NCBI RefSeq assembly: GCF_032118995.1
Contig: NC_092667.1
Span: forward strand, 2,100,931-2,164,930
From: Asterias amurensis
Taxonomy: Eukaryota > Echinodermata > Asteroidea > Forcipulatida > Asteriidae
Length of the DNA: 64,000 nt
Reading direction: 5' to 3'
Positions 1 through 11,491 of the stretch are shown one piece after another. Both the position numbers and the translations under genes were made by a program. Position 1 is the stretch's first letter; each line of letters starts with the position of its first letter. The notes under the pieces are model-generated. The model saw only the letters and a program-made list of their open reading frames with translations. It searched no databases and was not told the origin of the DNA.

Positions 1-99
1 CAATCGCTGCACTTAACTCTTCTTGAATTTTCGTTTGCACCTGTAATTTAAAAGTTTTGATATATATTTTAAACATGTTATTACAGATCTTTCTAAGGT

Positions 100-437
100 T
101 TCTGTTAGGGATTACACTCTCTTAATGTAAAAGAGTGAAAAAGCACTCTTTGAAGAGCCATATGAAGGACAACTCTTTTTCGAGTGGTCTTCCACTCTTT
201 TAGATTGAAGTTTGCATCTTTTTGAGTGGTTTTTCACTCTGTCCTGGAGTGAAACCTCTCTAAAAGAGTGAAATAACCACCACTCTTTTTGAAGATCCAT
301 ATAAGGGACAGCTCGCAACTTCGACGACCGATTGAGCTCAAATTTTCACAAGTTTGTCATTTTATGCATATGTTGAGATAAACCAACTGCGAAGGCTAGT
401 CTTTGACAATTACCAATATTGTCCAGTGTCTTTTAAA
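100..437. repeat. ACTCTTTT-rich repeat joined to a T1 fragment
   Basis: Bases 118-310 are built from clustered AAAAGAGTG/CACTCTTTT words in both orientations. A segment around 145-175 recurs as a direct repeat at about 283-312. From about 313 the sequence becomes the minus-oriented end half of a T1 fold-back element and stops near 437 at a degenerate end. The long minus-strand frame across this stretch is repeat-derived and is not a gene. Confidence 0.6.
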
Positions 438-935
438 GATTGAGAAAACATTGAATAGAATCCGGGTGGTCTCCTTTTCACCAAATGAATTTTACTCGGT
501 ATTGTAGTTTAAAGCAAGGTCTCTTGATTTACCCGCAAGGGTGATCTCTTTACATCCAAATAGTAAGTCACAAATTAATACTAGTTGTTCACCTTGACGT
601 GTCAACTTAGTATTTGCAGAGGCTGGAAGCTTTTCAAACAGTTTGTCTGTCAATTGAAATCATTTTGGAATGTAGGTCTGGGAGCGAGGGCCAGCAGAGA
701 CCATTAGTGTGGTCGTTGAGGAGGGAAATGGTGTGGTAATGGCCAATGGAATACCACAGGATAGTTTTAAGTATGGTTTCAATTTATCATCGCTTACATC
801 GTCTAAATACCTTAATTGCATTCAGTGACCGAAAAGGAAGCAAAAATTCCCCCAGGTATTTTGACAGCACTGTTTTTATAATCAAATATTTTGATTTATG
901 AGTTTGGGTTATTGATTTATTTTGTTGTTTTTTAC
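438..935. other. P450 intron sequence, no exon recognised
   Basis: This lies downstream of P450 exon 2 and should be intron. I found no stretch resembling the P450 ExxR or PERF regions. On the minus strand one frame from about 830 to 456 reads through with a single stop and looks weakly protein-like, but I cannot assign it to a family. Confidence 0.4.
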
Positions 936-1223
936 CTGTGGGTTATTCAGTAGGAAGATCAGCGCCCACTTTAGCGTCTTATACGTGGACTCATAACCAC
1001 CAGTGAAAAGCTCCCACATTGCCATGACAACGTGGTCATCTGTCAAGATGATGTCACTACCCGCATTCTTGCTTTCCAACATGGCCGCCACAAATGCGTC
1101 AGTAAGGTCCCGGATGTTGTCGGGGTCGAAGGTGCTGAGGTGATCTTCGTATTTCTTCTGAAGGATGGAATCTCGCATGTCAACGATTTCCTGCACCATA
1201 CGAAGCTTCTTGCTTGGGAATAT
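936..1223 (-). CDS. P450 exon 2 (helix G to helix I)
   Basis: The acceptor is TTCATCTTCTTCAG at 1224 and the donor is CAG|GTAAAAAAC at 935. The 96 codons run from IFPSKKLRMV to LLNNPQ and include the I-helix. The ending FLLNNPQ matches a common exon boundary in CYP17/CYP1-type genes, which is known family structure. Confidence 0.9.
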
Positions 1224-4200
1224 CTGAAGAAGATGAAACAAACTTCAAATAGTTTAAAGCCATTGGACACTTTCGGTAAACAGTATTATCCAAGGTCCAC
1301 ATGTATCACAACTTATATATAAAATAACAAACCTGTGAAAATTTAGGCTCAATCGGTCATCAGAGTCGGGAGAAAATAACGGGAAAACCCACCCTTTTTT
1401 CCGATATCGAGAATTAATATTGTTCTAATGTTTTCTCAAAAAGTAAAGCATTTCACGGAATAATATTTCAAGACAAGTCTTTCACCATTCCTTCTGTAAA
1501 CCCTGTAAGTTATTTGTAAATCTGTAAACTTTTATTTTTGTTTCTGTTCCGAAAGTGTCCAATGGCTTTAAAGGCATTGAACACTGGCATTGGACACTAT
1601 TGGTAATTACCCCCGAATAATCAATTGTTAGCATAAAAACTGACTTGGTAATTAACAACGGAGAGCTGTTGGTAGTATAACACATTGTGAGAAACGGTTC
1701 CCTTGAAGTAACGTAGTTTTTTAAAAAGATTTAATTTTGATTTTGATTTTGAAAAAGAGTTGGCAAAACAATTAGGCGGCCATCTTAGGCGTTTACCATG
1801 GATTTGCGTTGTGACGTCGTGTTTTTTCGGGCACCGGAATGCAAGCATGCATTTTCGTGTGCTTGAATACGGTTACCAGCGCTATACAAAATGGAAAATG
1901 AACTGTAAGCACAAAATCAGCCGTTAAGCAGTTTTAATGAAAAAAGTGTCCTGTGCCCAATTTCATAAAGCCAGTAAGCACAAACACTTGCTTAGCAAAA
2001 ACAAAATATTGCTTAATAGAAACAGGTTACTAGCCAAATTTACACTAAGTTTACATATTTGTGACTGGTGCCCACTCAGTTTTAGCTAAGCAAAACAAAA
2101 TTTCAAAACAGTATTTTCTGCTAAACAGCTTTATGAAATTGGGCCCTGGCTGGAATAATTCAACACGCCCGGAACTATCAATAATCACTAACACCCTCCC
2201 CCTAAACCACAGCCATGTTAAAAGCTTAGCCCCACTTGCACTTTGAAGCCCTACACCCCCCACCCCCCCCCCCCCCCCAATATCACCTACAAACTACAGC
2301 CTGTGTTTTCCCTTCTTACTTGCCAGCATGTACTAAATCTCCGAGACGTAAATAGGGCGGGGTTTATCCTAAATAGCCCTTGTTCATTTCTTTACTGTTG
2401 CAAATCACAATGTCGGCTGAATGGACAGTGTGTCAGTGAACTTGATCAAGAAAAGTTCTAAATAAACGCATTCATTTAAATCAATATGATTTCCCCTCAA
2501 GCAATTTTGTACGCACAATTTCAACAATATTAAAGTCATTGTTGCGATGTGACCAGGGGCTATCTTCGTGCTGCTAACTGTCTCAAACAACCTTCCAAAG
2601 TTCTTTGTAATTAACTTATTTTATCCGAATAAGTTCAAAAAGGCTTTGAACAGGTCATTTTCAATCATATTTTTTCCATTTTTTGTTAGATTAAAATTGT
2701 CATTATTATAGTCCGAAACAGTAGGATTTTAAAGCAACAACATTTTCGTTTGCCATTTTCTCTTCCAAATTGGGAAAACAAGCTCTAAATTTTACGAATC
2801 CATTCTAATTTGTCTAGGCTTATATTTTACAATTGATAAATTCCACTTATTTGTTAGCAATTGTCTATTGCCCTATTGTCTATTGTTTCTAGAAATATGA
2901 AATATTATCGGCGCGTTCGCAGTCAAAATAATTTCCAATCAGTTGAACCAAAACTAGGCTGGACGGGAAATCCGTGCACGATTGAAATCAGTATTCCGTT
3001 GTTAAGTGTTAAGTTGGTACAGTATAATATTGATGTACTGGAAGTGTTGTCACAAGCTTCATTTCCCACGGTATTTGAGTGACACCCAATGTCCTTGATA
3101 ACATCTCTATACCCTCCACCACTTGAACAAACCTAATTCAATTCGTGCCACCGTTTGTACAATACTCAAGCCCCCATAGAAACCTCAATTCTTCAACTTG
3201 TGAATGACGTCTTACACTATAAAAAAAGGTCTCGAACCAGTCATTACGTACTTGGCCGGTAAAACTGCATTTACAAAGCTATCAGAGTAGTTAGCTATCA
3301 CTGGTGTACAAGTTGACCTACACAATCATCTGCAAACTGGCTTTTCATACGTCAAGTGTGCGACCGGATTTTGAAGAGATTTTTAGTGTTAACTGTCAAT
3401 ATTGTACACCCAAAGTCGTGGCTGAAGTTCAAGAGGGCTACGCAGTGTATTATAGTTGTACAGAACCCATCGAGTGCCTTGTACTTTAAGCGATTATGTA
3501 CTTTTCATAACTTAAAGCATATTATCATAAAGTGGTCTTTTATGACGTTGGGGCTTGGACCAACATGCCACCAAGTCAGTCAGCAATAAAGGGGCGGAAG
3601 TTCCCCCCCCCCTTATCAATTAGTGTTCATATCGTAAGAATCAGCAGAAAACAGTACACAGGTGAAATAGTTAAAATCTTAGGCTGTAAACATTTAAACC
3701 AATCACCAGTATTCTAACTCGGTGTATCCCAACATATGCATGCATTAAATAATAAATCTGTGAAAATTTGGACTCAATTGGTCATCGAAGTTGCAAGAGA
3801 TTAATGAAAGGAAAACCCCCCTTGTTGCACAAATTTGTGAGCTTTCAGGATGCATATAACGAAAGACTACAGGCTTGAAGTCTTTTAATATGTTAGTGAG
3901 AAGTTACCTCTTTCTCAAAAACTACGTTACTTCAGAGGGATCTGTTTCTCATGATGTGTTAAAATGTCAACAACTCTCAATCGTTTCTGCCAACAACTAT
4001 TTTGAATAATTACAAATAGTGCCCTTAAAGCCGTTTGTACTAATAAAAACGCATTGCGAAGAAAAACCACCTCAATTTACAATCAAATCACGGTCAACTT
4101 GTTGTTTGAGTGAGCTCTATTATTATTACTTTTTGTCTGATCTTTCTCTCCATATCATAATATATTTTATAAATTTCATACAGAAAAATAATGAACATCA

Positions 4201-6924
4201 CATATTTTTTCAACTTATTATAAAACATTGAAATTAGCTGGTTACTTAGTTACTGTAACAACATTTATAATGTGGAATTTAATTTGCAATTGAGTAATAT
4301 TTCTTTCAGAACGTGACAACTCTACACTTTAAGTTTCTCTCAATATTTTCCTTGTAAATTCCAAACCTTCCCTTAAAGGGAAGGTACACTTTTGGTAATT
4401 ACTCGAAACAAACATTAAAGTCACCTGGAAGTGGTATTTTTTCAAAATCAAGCTTTTGTCACTAATATATGTGTTTTGATGAGTGGAATGTGAATAAACA
4501 GTTAACTAAGGTTTAAAAAAATCAGTTCTTATGTTATTTACAAATTTAAGAGTAGACCCCAACCCGAGAGGGCGCTGTTCGTGACGTCAATCGAGGCAGA
4601 CTTTGCCTGTAATGCGTAGAGTAAACACAATTGCAAAGTACATATACGGACCAAGTCGAGAGTTTGTACGTTTCAAAAATAAATTCCGGCAATGCCGACC
4701 AGGTGTATTGCTGCTGAATGCAGAAAAACACTTTTTGAAATGTACCAACTCACGACTTGGACGTACATGTACTTTGCACGTGTGTTTACTATACGCATTG
4801 CAGGCAAAGTCTGCCTCGATTGACGTCACAAAAGGGGTAGGCGGAGTCAGCCCCCAAACAACTTTATATATGTTTTAAACATATAAATCGTGACAAACAA
4901 TTACTAAAAAAATTGTTTTATTGTTCGTAAGCATATACTCTTATGTTTGAAAGAAAAAAATATATATTTCCCAGGTGACTTTAACTTAAACACTGACTTG
5001 GTAACGAGCAATGGAGAGCTGTTGATAGTATAAAACATTGTGGGAAACAACTCCCTCTGAAGTAACGTAGTTTTTGAGAAAGAGGTAACTTCTCACTAAA
5101 ATAATTCAAGACTTATCGCTAGAAGTCTTTTATTCCTATCTGAAAGCACACAAATTCGCCCAACAAGGGTGTTTTTCTTTCATCATTTTCTCGCAACTTC
5201 GATGACTGATTGAGCCCAAATTTGCAAGGATTGTTATTTTATGCTTATGTTGGGATACACCGAGTGAAAAGACTGGTCTTTGACAATTCCCAAACGTGTA
5301 CCTTCCCTTTAAAAAAAAGTGAGTCAGTCTTTGAAAACTAGGCCTATTGCAAAGGTGCGAAAGTATTTGGTACCAATGCACTTTTGATAATGTCATAACT
5401 CTCGTGTATGATATATTGTCCCATACAAAACAGTACAGAGTTAAGGTACGTTTGCTATTGTATCAATTCCATTGTTAGTATTGATATTTTTGTCATTCAA
5501 TACATCGTTTTCACACACTGCTCAACAATCGCCAGCTGTCATGCATGCAACGTGCCTGTGACATATTACAGTGTATAATACACCCAGGGTCTTTTATGAA
5601 TATTGTTCTTTAAAATCCTCCAGATGAAAAAGCTTTTATCCGAGTTTTCAAATGAATTCCTGAGCTTAATATTTATGGCATGTTGGACAGCTATGCAATA
5701 TTAATGTGTACAAAGAAGTTTTGCTTGTAGCAATATATTGCAGTATGCAAATGTGTGGTTATTCCGCGAGTTGGAACGTTGGTAAATAAAAGACACCATC
5801 GGCAATTGTCAAAGACCAGTCTTCTCATTTGGTGCATCTCAACATATGCATAAAATAACAAACCTGTGAAAATCTTAGCTCAATTGGTCGTCGAAGTTGC
5901 AAGATAATAACGAAAGAAAAAAATACCCTTGTCACACGAAGTTGTGTGCTTTCAGATGCTTGATTTCGGGACCTCAAAATCTAATTCTGAGGTCTCGAAA
6001 TCGAGTTCAGGGAAATTTACTTCCTTCTCGAAAATTACGTTACTTCAGAGGGAGCCGTTTCTCACAATGTTTTAAACTATCAACAGTTCTCCGTTGCTCA
6101 TTACAAGTAAGTTTGTATGCTAGCAAATGTTTTGAGTAATTACCAATAGTGTCCAGTGTCTTTAACGATAAAGCCTCCACTCTACGGAAAAGTTCGTTAA
6201 TTTCATTAATAAATCAATTGAAAATATTGAGTTTGATATTTACCTTGAGTGCTGGTATGATGTCTATCGGGTCTCCAGGTTCTAGAACAGCAGTGAACTT
6301 TCTGTTACTCTCCAAGATTTCTTTATACTCTGTGTCTGTGATTTCGTAGCGCTGTCCAAAAGTCATATCACAAATTACATTCATGACTGCCAAGTTCAGC
6401 TCATCACTGATATCGCAGTACATGCCATCTTTCTTAGACAGCATACAGGTCAGTCTCTCTACTTCTTGCACGATCTTAGCCGAGGTAGGTTTGCAGTTGT
6501 GTCCTTTGATGTTATGCCGGATGGCTAGGGCCGCTGTGCGGCGATGTACACGCCATGCCGGACTGTAGTCACTGAACGCAATGCCACAGTTATTACGAGT
6601 CATCAGGTTGATTGAATACACGTACGGGCGTCCGGAGAAATCTTCCGACTGGTTCTGAAATGCTTCTTTTATAACATCTACATCTGAGAGGATGACAAAC
6701 CGACCCATAGGCAAGCTGAGCGAGAAGACGCTCCCATACTTGTCAGCAAGATCTTTCAGAACCTTGTAAATTGGTCGGTTGGTCATGAAAACATTGAAGT
6801 TACCGAGTAGGGGAATGGCGCGTGGACCAGGGGGTAGTCGGAGGTGCCTCGTAGCCCTCCACCCTAGAAATTTTAGGATGGAAACGAGAGCAACCAGAAA
6901 CACCACTAGATCTACTAATACCAT
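936..6924 (-). CDS. Cytochrome P450, CYP1/CYP17-like (clan 2), 5' two exons; gene continues off the left edge
   Basis: P450s are haem monooxygenases. Clan 2 CYP1/CYP17 relatives sit in the endoplasmic reticulum membrane and oxidise steroids or xenobiotics using reductase-supplied electrons. The visible part encodes 323 residues: exon 1 at 6244-6924 (227 aa) and exon 2 at 936-1223 (96 aa), joined phase 0 to phase 0. In order one sees a hydrophobic N-terminal anchor (residues 2-18), the Pro-rich hinge LPPGPRAIPLLGNF, a helix C WxxxR (WRVHR), the clan-typical DIIPALK-IFPSKK junction, and helix I with GGYEST. The first ATG (6922-6924, context AAACATGG) is used; the open frame extends three codons further but only to a TTG. 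The ExxR, PERF and Cys-ligand exons must lie left of base 1. Helix I carries Ser where most P450s have the conserved Thr. The family call is firm, but the subfamily and substrate are not determinable. Confidence 0.92.
1254..1571 (-). mobile_element. T2 TTAA fold-back element in the P450 intron
   Basis: Flanked by TTAA at both ends, with ends of the AGCCATT.ACACTTTCGG type. It starts 31 bp inside the intron from exon 2, so it lies in or near the branch-point zone. Its right TTAA is shared with the T1 fragment that follows. Confidence 0.75.
1568..1740 (-). mobile_element. T1 fragment abutting T2
   Basis: Only the outer arm of a minus-oriented T1 copy remains. Its first 20 bases carry a small duplication of the terminal CATTG..ACACT word. 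Confidence 0.65.
1951..2150. mobile_element. P4 fold-back element
   Basis: A palindromic unit running from GTGCCCAATTTCATAAAG to CTTTATGAAATTGGGCCC, with arms containing repeated GCTTAGCA words. No clear target duplication is visible. Confidence 0.65.
2151..3699. other. P450 intron, mostly unclassified
   Basis: Holds a C-rich tract (about 2250-2279). The rest is AT-rich unique-looking sequence in which I see no exon, RNA gene or recognisable repeat. Confidence 0.4.
3700..4025 (+). mobile_element. T1 copy, degenerate ends
   Basis: A plus-oriented T1 body without the outer 20-30 bp of the left end. It carries the CTTGAAGTCTTTTAATATG central variant rather than the TTTCGAGACCTC centre. Confidence 0.7.
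4373..5314 (-). mobile_element. T1-variant element interrupted by another TTAA element
   Basis: The outer element has the variant ends AGGGAAGGTACACTTTTGG and CAAACGTGTACCTTCCCT, each next to TTAA. It is split at 4415-4984 by a different TTAA element. Removing the insert rejoins a normal T1-type body, so this is a clear second-generation insertion. Confidence 0.8.
4415..4984. mobile_element. TTAA element with AGTCACCTGG ends nested in T1 variant
   Basis: TTAA-AGTCACCTGG at the left and CCAGGTGACT-TTAA at the right. The interior holds a long hairpin: the arm at about 4578-4680 (GACGTCAATCGAGGCAGAC...) is repeated inverted at about 4730-4828. Several reading frames stay open through the hairpin on both strands, which is a consequence of the symmetry. 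Confidence 0.8.
5315..5789. other. P450 intron, nothing recognised
   Basis: AT-rich sequence without a supportable gene, repeat or RNA. Confidence 0.4.
5790..6161 (+). mobile_element. T1 copy near P450 exon 1
   Basis: Near full length, with a degenerate left end (AGACACCATCGG) and an intact right end plus TTAA. It lies about 80 bp into the intron from the exon 1 donor. Confidence 0.8.
6244..6924 (-). CDS. P450 exon 1
   Basis: Coding starts at the ATG at 6922-6924 and ends at AAG followed by donor GTAAATA (6242-6243 is the GT). It covers the membrane anchor, the proline-rich hinge, substrate recognition region 1 and helix C, ending in phase 0. Confidence 0.9.
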
Positions 6925-7135
6925 GTTTGACAAGCTAGTTTCAGTTCTACTGCGAACACTTCAACAAATAGAGCGTGTGTTTTTTAAGGTATCACACAGT
7001 TCAGCCGGTTCGACAATTTATGAGATGAATTAAAACTTAGTCACTTGCAAAAGTTAAGTCTGCACAGCATTTCAGCTCGGTTTGTTTATCGGTCTACAAG
7101 ACGTCCTTTCTGCTTATTCCAAATTGATCCCTCGG

Positions 7136-7246
7136 TTTTTATATGGAACGCGTTCCTCCCAAAATGTAGGTGATGTAAAACATTGGAATCCAGCCTCTAT
7201 ACTGTTATCATCATCGACTATCTTCACTGTCCTCGCTCCTGATTGG
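7136..7246 (-). promoter_or_regulatory. Candidate P450 promoter: TATA and CCAAT boxes
   Basis: On the minus strand TATAAAAA lies at 7143-7136 and CCAAT at 7246-7242, about 100 bp further upstream. Spacing would place transcription start near 7110 and leave a 5' UTR of roughly 190 bp before the ATG. A second CCAAT in the opposite orientation is near 7290. This is inferred from motif spacing only. Confidence 0.5.
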
Positions 7247-7249
7247 CTC

Positions 7250-8860
7250 ATGAGTAAGGTATTGGAACAATTGCTTATGCAAACTATGCTGAGAGACGGC
7301 CAATCATATCGCAGTGTTGCGCACCTGAGGTGGGTCAGTGCGCCAGACCATTCTGTGTTGTAATGCTGATTGAGTACATCAGGTCGGTCGTGTGTGTACA
7401 CATCCCAGGCATGTGTACTATAATTACGGCACTGATAGCAGGTATATGTACATGGTACGTGGCCTTCATCCTTTCATAAACCATAAACCGTGCAAACACC
7501 AAATAAAGTACACTCACCCCTAACTGTACTATTAGGCACCATTCGGGCACCATATAGCTGTTCGGTCATTGAGATAACGCCATGAAAGTACCAGTGGCAC
7601 CCCGTCAGGCCAAAGGAGTGTTCGTACTTTTTTTACCTTTCTTTCCACAGTCTTTCTTCGGTTCGTCGTTTCAAGCACCGACCTGAAACTCCAAACGACC
7701 ACTTGTCGAGCTCATTGTCTACTTTAACAGTACTTGTTACATGGAGGTTTTTGCTGCCAAAGGATTTAAGTCATCGTAAAAAACTTGTGATGGACTAAGA
7801 GTGTGGTGCACACTGATTTCAAGATGGGTATTTTTTGTACGACACACAAAGCACAAACGTCAACAGATTTACATTGGACTTCGGTTTATAGATAATAATG
7901 GTAGAAAGCTTCCCTCAAAATACTATTTGCAGAGGTGCTGTCGCTTTCGACAAATTGAAACAAAATCACAAACATAATTTTCGTCTCAGTGAGACGGCTT
8001 TACACAACTCTCCTTTAAAAACATTGCTCTGTGGGATTTTCCCTTTTTTTCTCTCAAAAAACTTGACGACTAATGAAGCTTAATTTCTAGTTAAATTACA
8101 CAAATCATTCAAAGGGAGTAAAGAGGTAAGTTCAAACGAAACAATTCGATCTAAGAACAAAGGATGACACTTGGATATTATAATGTTTTCGTAATGTCTC
8201 TAAATGTATTTCTGTATATGATCAACAAAACAACGGTAAAACACCAATATCGAGAAGAGAATAAACAAACTAACAAATACGATAGTCTTCAGTAATTTAA
8301 GAGATGAGTGAAAAACAATTATCGTGCAATGTATTTGTAAGCGTTAATCAACTGAAAAGTATTGGCGGGCGGTGGGGCCGGGTTAGTGGGGGGGGGGAGC
8401 CGTTGAGGTAGTCCTTTTAAAAATTTGAAACATCACTGCGCACTCAGTTGTGGTATGTGACAATGGTACAATTCAGTGCCCAAATGCCTATAAGTTAAGG
8501 TGATTTCCTAGATTTTGCTTCTCGCCCACTCTGTGACTACAACAAAGTTCACTTATTAAGGTGTTTCCTATTTTTCGATTTGAGAATTACTCCCTTGAAA
8601 GTAGAGCCTTGTAAATATCTACAGTTCGAAACAGGAAATCTCGAAGGTTCCTGGCAACCACGCGTCAAGGGGCTATTGCCCGCCAATTACAATCACAACC
8701 AGACCCCCAGTCCAATGACTTCAAAGTACTCTTACTTTTTACTAATCACTTGACCTACAACGAGAAGGAAGTTCAAAACTGACTCGTACTTTTGGAACCT
8801 CCTCACACTCTTCAAAAATATGCCTCAGGATTAGATATGTTGAGTACAGGCCTAAGATAG
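7250..8860. other. Intergenic, no gene seen
   Basis: A short G-rich tract (GGGCGGTGGGG...GGGGGGGG, about 8366-8398) is the only notable composition change. No exon or known repeat could be supported. Confidence 0.45.
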
Positions 8861-9248
8861 TTAAAGACACTGGACACTATTGGTAATTGTCAAAATCCAG
8901 TCTTCTCACTTGGTGTATCTCAACATATGCATAAAATAACAAACCTGTGAAAATTTGAGCTCGATTGGTCGTCGAAGTTGCGAGATAAACTATGAAAGAA
9001 AAAAACACCCGTGTCACACAAAGTTGTGTGCATTCAGATGCTTGATTTCGAGACCTCAAATTCTAAACTTGAGGTCTCGAAATCAAATTTGTAGAAAGTT
9101 ACTTCTTTCTCGAAAACTACGTCACTTCAGAGGGAGCTATTTCTCACAATGTTTTATATTATCAACCTCTCCCCATTACTCGTTACCAAGTAAGGTTTTA
9201 TGATAATAATTATTTTGAGTAGTTACCAATAGTGTCCACTGCCTTTAA
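8861..9248 (+). mobile_element. T1, full length with TTAA on both sides
   Basis: The left TTAA is at 8861-8864 and the right at 9245-9248. The centre contains the small palindrome ATTTCGAGACCTC...GAGGTCTCGAAAT typical of this subtype. Confidence 0.9.
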
Positions 9249-9400
9249 AGGCACTGGAAACTATTGTTAGCATAAAAACTTACTTGGTAACGAGTAATGA
9301 AGAGCTGTTGATGGTATAAAACATTGTGAAACGGCTCCCTCAGAAGTAACATATCTTTTTAGAAAGAGGTAATTTCTCACTCAAATAATAAGACACTTCA
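9245..9400 (-). mobile_element. T1 fragment sharing the TTAA of its neighbour
   Basis: One arm of a minus-oriented copy starts directly at the right TTAA of the preceding element and is truncated after about 150 bp. Confidence 0.75.
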
Positions 9401-9676
9401 GCTTTCAAGGTTGCTTTTACTCCATTGGTTCGGTTACTTTACGTCTGATTTAGATAACAGACTCTACTGTTTGAATATCCTATACAGTCAAAAGACTTGA
9501 ATTTAAAACCAAACAAGGCCACAAATCTATCAGATGTAACAAATCAAACTGAAGGTCTTCGAGAAAGTTGAATGTGTCCCCAAGTCCTTGAGGTTGGCAT
9601 CTGGTTAACATCGAACCAAATTGTTTGTGTCAGTCATCTCTTTTGATAGACACTCAACGAGAGAAAAAAGAAAACT

Positions 9677-10061
9677 TTAAAGGCAGTGGATACTATTGGT
9701 AATTGTCAAAGACTAGCCTTCACAGTTGGTGTATCTCAAAATATGCATAAAATAACAAACCTGTGAAAATTTGAGCTCAACTGGTCATCAAACTTGCGAG
9801 ATAATAATGAAAGAAAAAAACACCCTTGTCACACGAAGTTATGTGCGTTTAGATGGTTGATTTCGAGACCTCAAGTTCTAAATCTGAGGTCTCGAAATCA
9901 AATTCGTGGAAAATTACTTCTTTCGAAAACTATGGCACTTCAGAGGGAGCCGTTTCTCACAATGTTTTATACCATCAACCTCTCCCCATTACTCGTCACC
10001 AAGAAAGGCTTTATGCTAATAAATATTTTGAGTAATTACCAATAGTGTCCACTGCCTTTAA
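9677..10061 (+). mobile_element. T1, full length
   Basis: TTAA at 9677-9680 and 10058-10061. The ends AGGCAGTGGA.ACTATTGG and CCAATAGTGTCCACTGCCT are nearly perfect inverted copies. Confidence 0.9.
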
Positions 10062-10392
10062 CAACACTCACATGAAGTGTTGTTCTTCAAAGTGTAACCC
10101 AAACCGGCGAACACGTACGAGCAATAATTGTAGAACAAAAACAAATTTGTCATTGATGCAAGAAAGCAAGATGTCCAATGAATTTTAGACAACTTGAATG
10201 ATTGAGACCAGCATCCGATGCCACGAAACGCTAGGATTAATCCTTATCTCAAGCTCGTCCTAACTTATTTAGGATGGGTTCAATGCGGCTAAAAACGCCT
10301 GGTATACGGACTTTAACTCGTCTCAAGTCATAACATTCATCCTTAGTTAAGAAGAGTTTTGTGAGGAACTCTCTGTTGTGAAATCGACGGAA

Positions 10393-10830
10393 GAGCCCAA
10401 ATTCCATAAAGCTGTTTTAGAAGCAAAAAAAAACTACTTGATAAATTTCTTTTCTTAGCAAAACTTGACGCGGCACCAGCCACAACAATGCACACTTAAT
10501 GTAATTTGGACTGGTAACCTGTTTCTGCTAAGCATTACTATTCTGTGCTGAGCAAGTTTTTTGTTTTTTGTGCTTACAGGCATTATGCAATTGCGTACAA
10601 TTCTGTAATCAGCAAATTTTTTTGCTTTTTACAGGCTTTATACAATATTGGGCACAGGAAATACATGTAGAAAAGGGTGGAAGCCAATGCATTTAACACT
10701 AAGGCGTAACAATGCATGCTTTGGGCTGGCAACCTGTATCTGCTAAATAATGCATATTCTGCGCTTAGCAAGTTTTTGGTGCTTACACGAATTGGGCACA
10801 GGAAGTACACCAGGGTGGAAGCCAAATGTA
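10393..10830. repeat. P4-related element with repeated right arm
   Basis: Starts as a P4 fold-back unit (CCCAAATTCCATAAAGCTG). Its right arm plus about 60 bp of flank (GGGTGGAAGCCAA...TTAGGCGTA) then appears twice more. The 136-codon minus-strand frame here is spurious. Confidence 0.6.
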
Positions 10831-11062
10831 TTTGACATTTAGGCGTATATTCTAGACTCAAATACTGGAAATCATTTAAACAACGGAAACCGTACGTGCA
10901 TATTATAGGCGGGCTTAAACTGCGCCTAAAAACGACAACTTGGGGAAGGACGGAGTTGTACACAAGGGGGCGGTATGACGCAAAGGGTTGCAATATTTTG
11001 ACAGGTCGGGGCCTAGATTAAATCAAAGTCTGTACCGGTTCATACAGGTCAAATCTTAGCTT

Positions 11063-11310
11063 GGTTAAAGGTACTGGACACTATTGGTAATTACTCAAAA
11101 TAGTTAACATAACAAACTTACTTAACGAGCAATGGAGAGCGGTTGATAATATAAAACATTGTGAGAAACTGTTTCCTTTGAAGTAACGCAATTTGAGAAA
11201 GATGTTATTGCTCAGTCAAATATTACAAGACTTCCGGCCTGAAGCCCTTTTTATAGGCTTCGGAAAGCCGCACACAAATATGTGCAACAAGAGTGTTTTT
11301 GTGTCATTTT
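11063..11310 (-). mobile_element. T1 fragment
   Basis: A left TTAA end is present (AAAGGTACTGGACACTATTGG). The copy fades out in an AT-rich region after the ACAAGAGTG segment. Confidence 0.7.
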
Positions 11311-11370
11311 TCTCATATTATATTATACTTCCATATCATACCCATTATTATATCCCCATATTGTACCCAG

Positions 11371-11491
11371 TATTATACGGGTTGTTCTAAAAAACCCTCG
11401 ACCCACGACCCACGACCCCCCGGACGTCGAGGGGTCGTGGGTCGTGGGGGTCGAGGGGGTCGAGGGGGTTTTAGAACAACCCTTATTATAC
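11371..11491. mobile_element. Short GC-rich hairpin element with repeated flank
   Basis: Ends GGGTTGTTCTAAAAAACCC and GGGTTTTAGAACAACCC surround a strong ACCCACGACC hairpin. TATTATAC occurs on both flanks (371-378 and 484-491 of the 11-kb block), with one extra base on the right. This could be an 8-bp target duplication. Confidence 0.65.

Noticed and set aside
6925-6933. P450 start three codons further upstream
   Set aside because: That start would be TTG. The ATG at 6922-6924 has a strong context and gives a normal membrane anchor.
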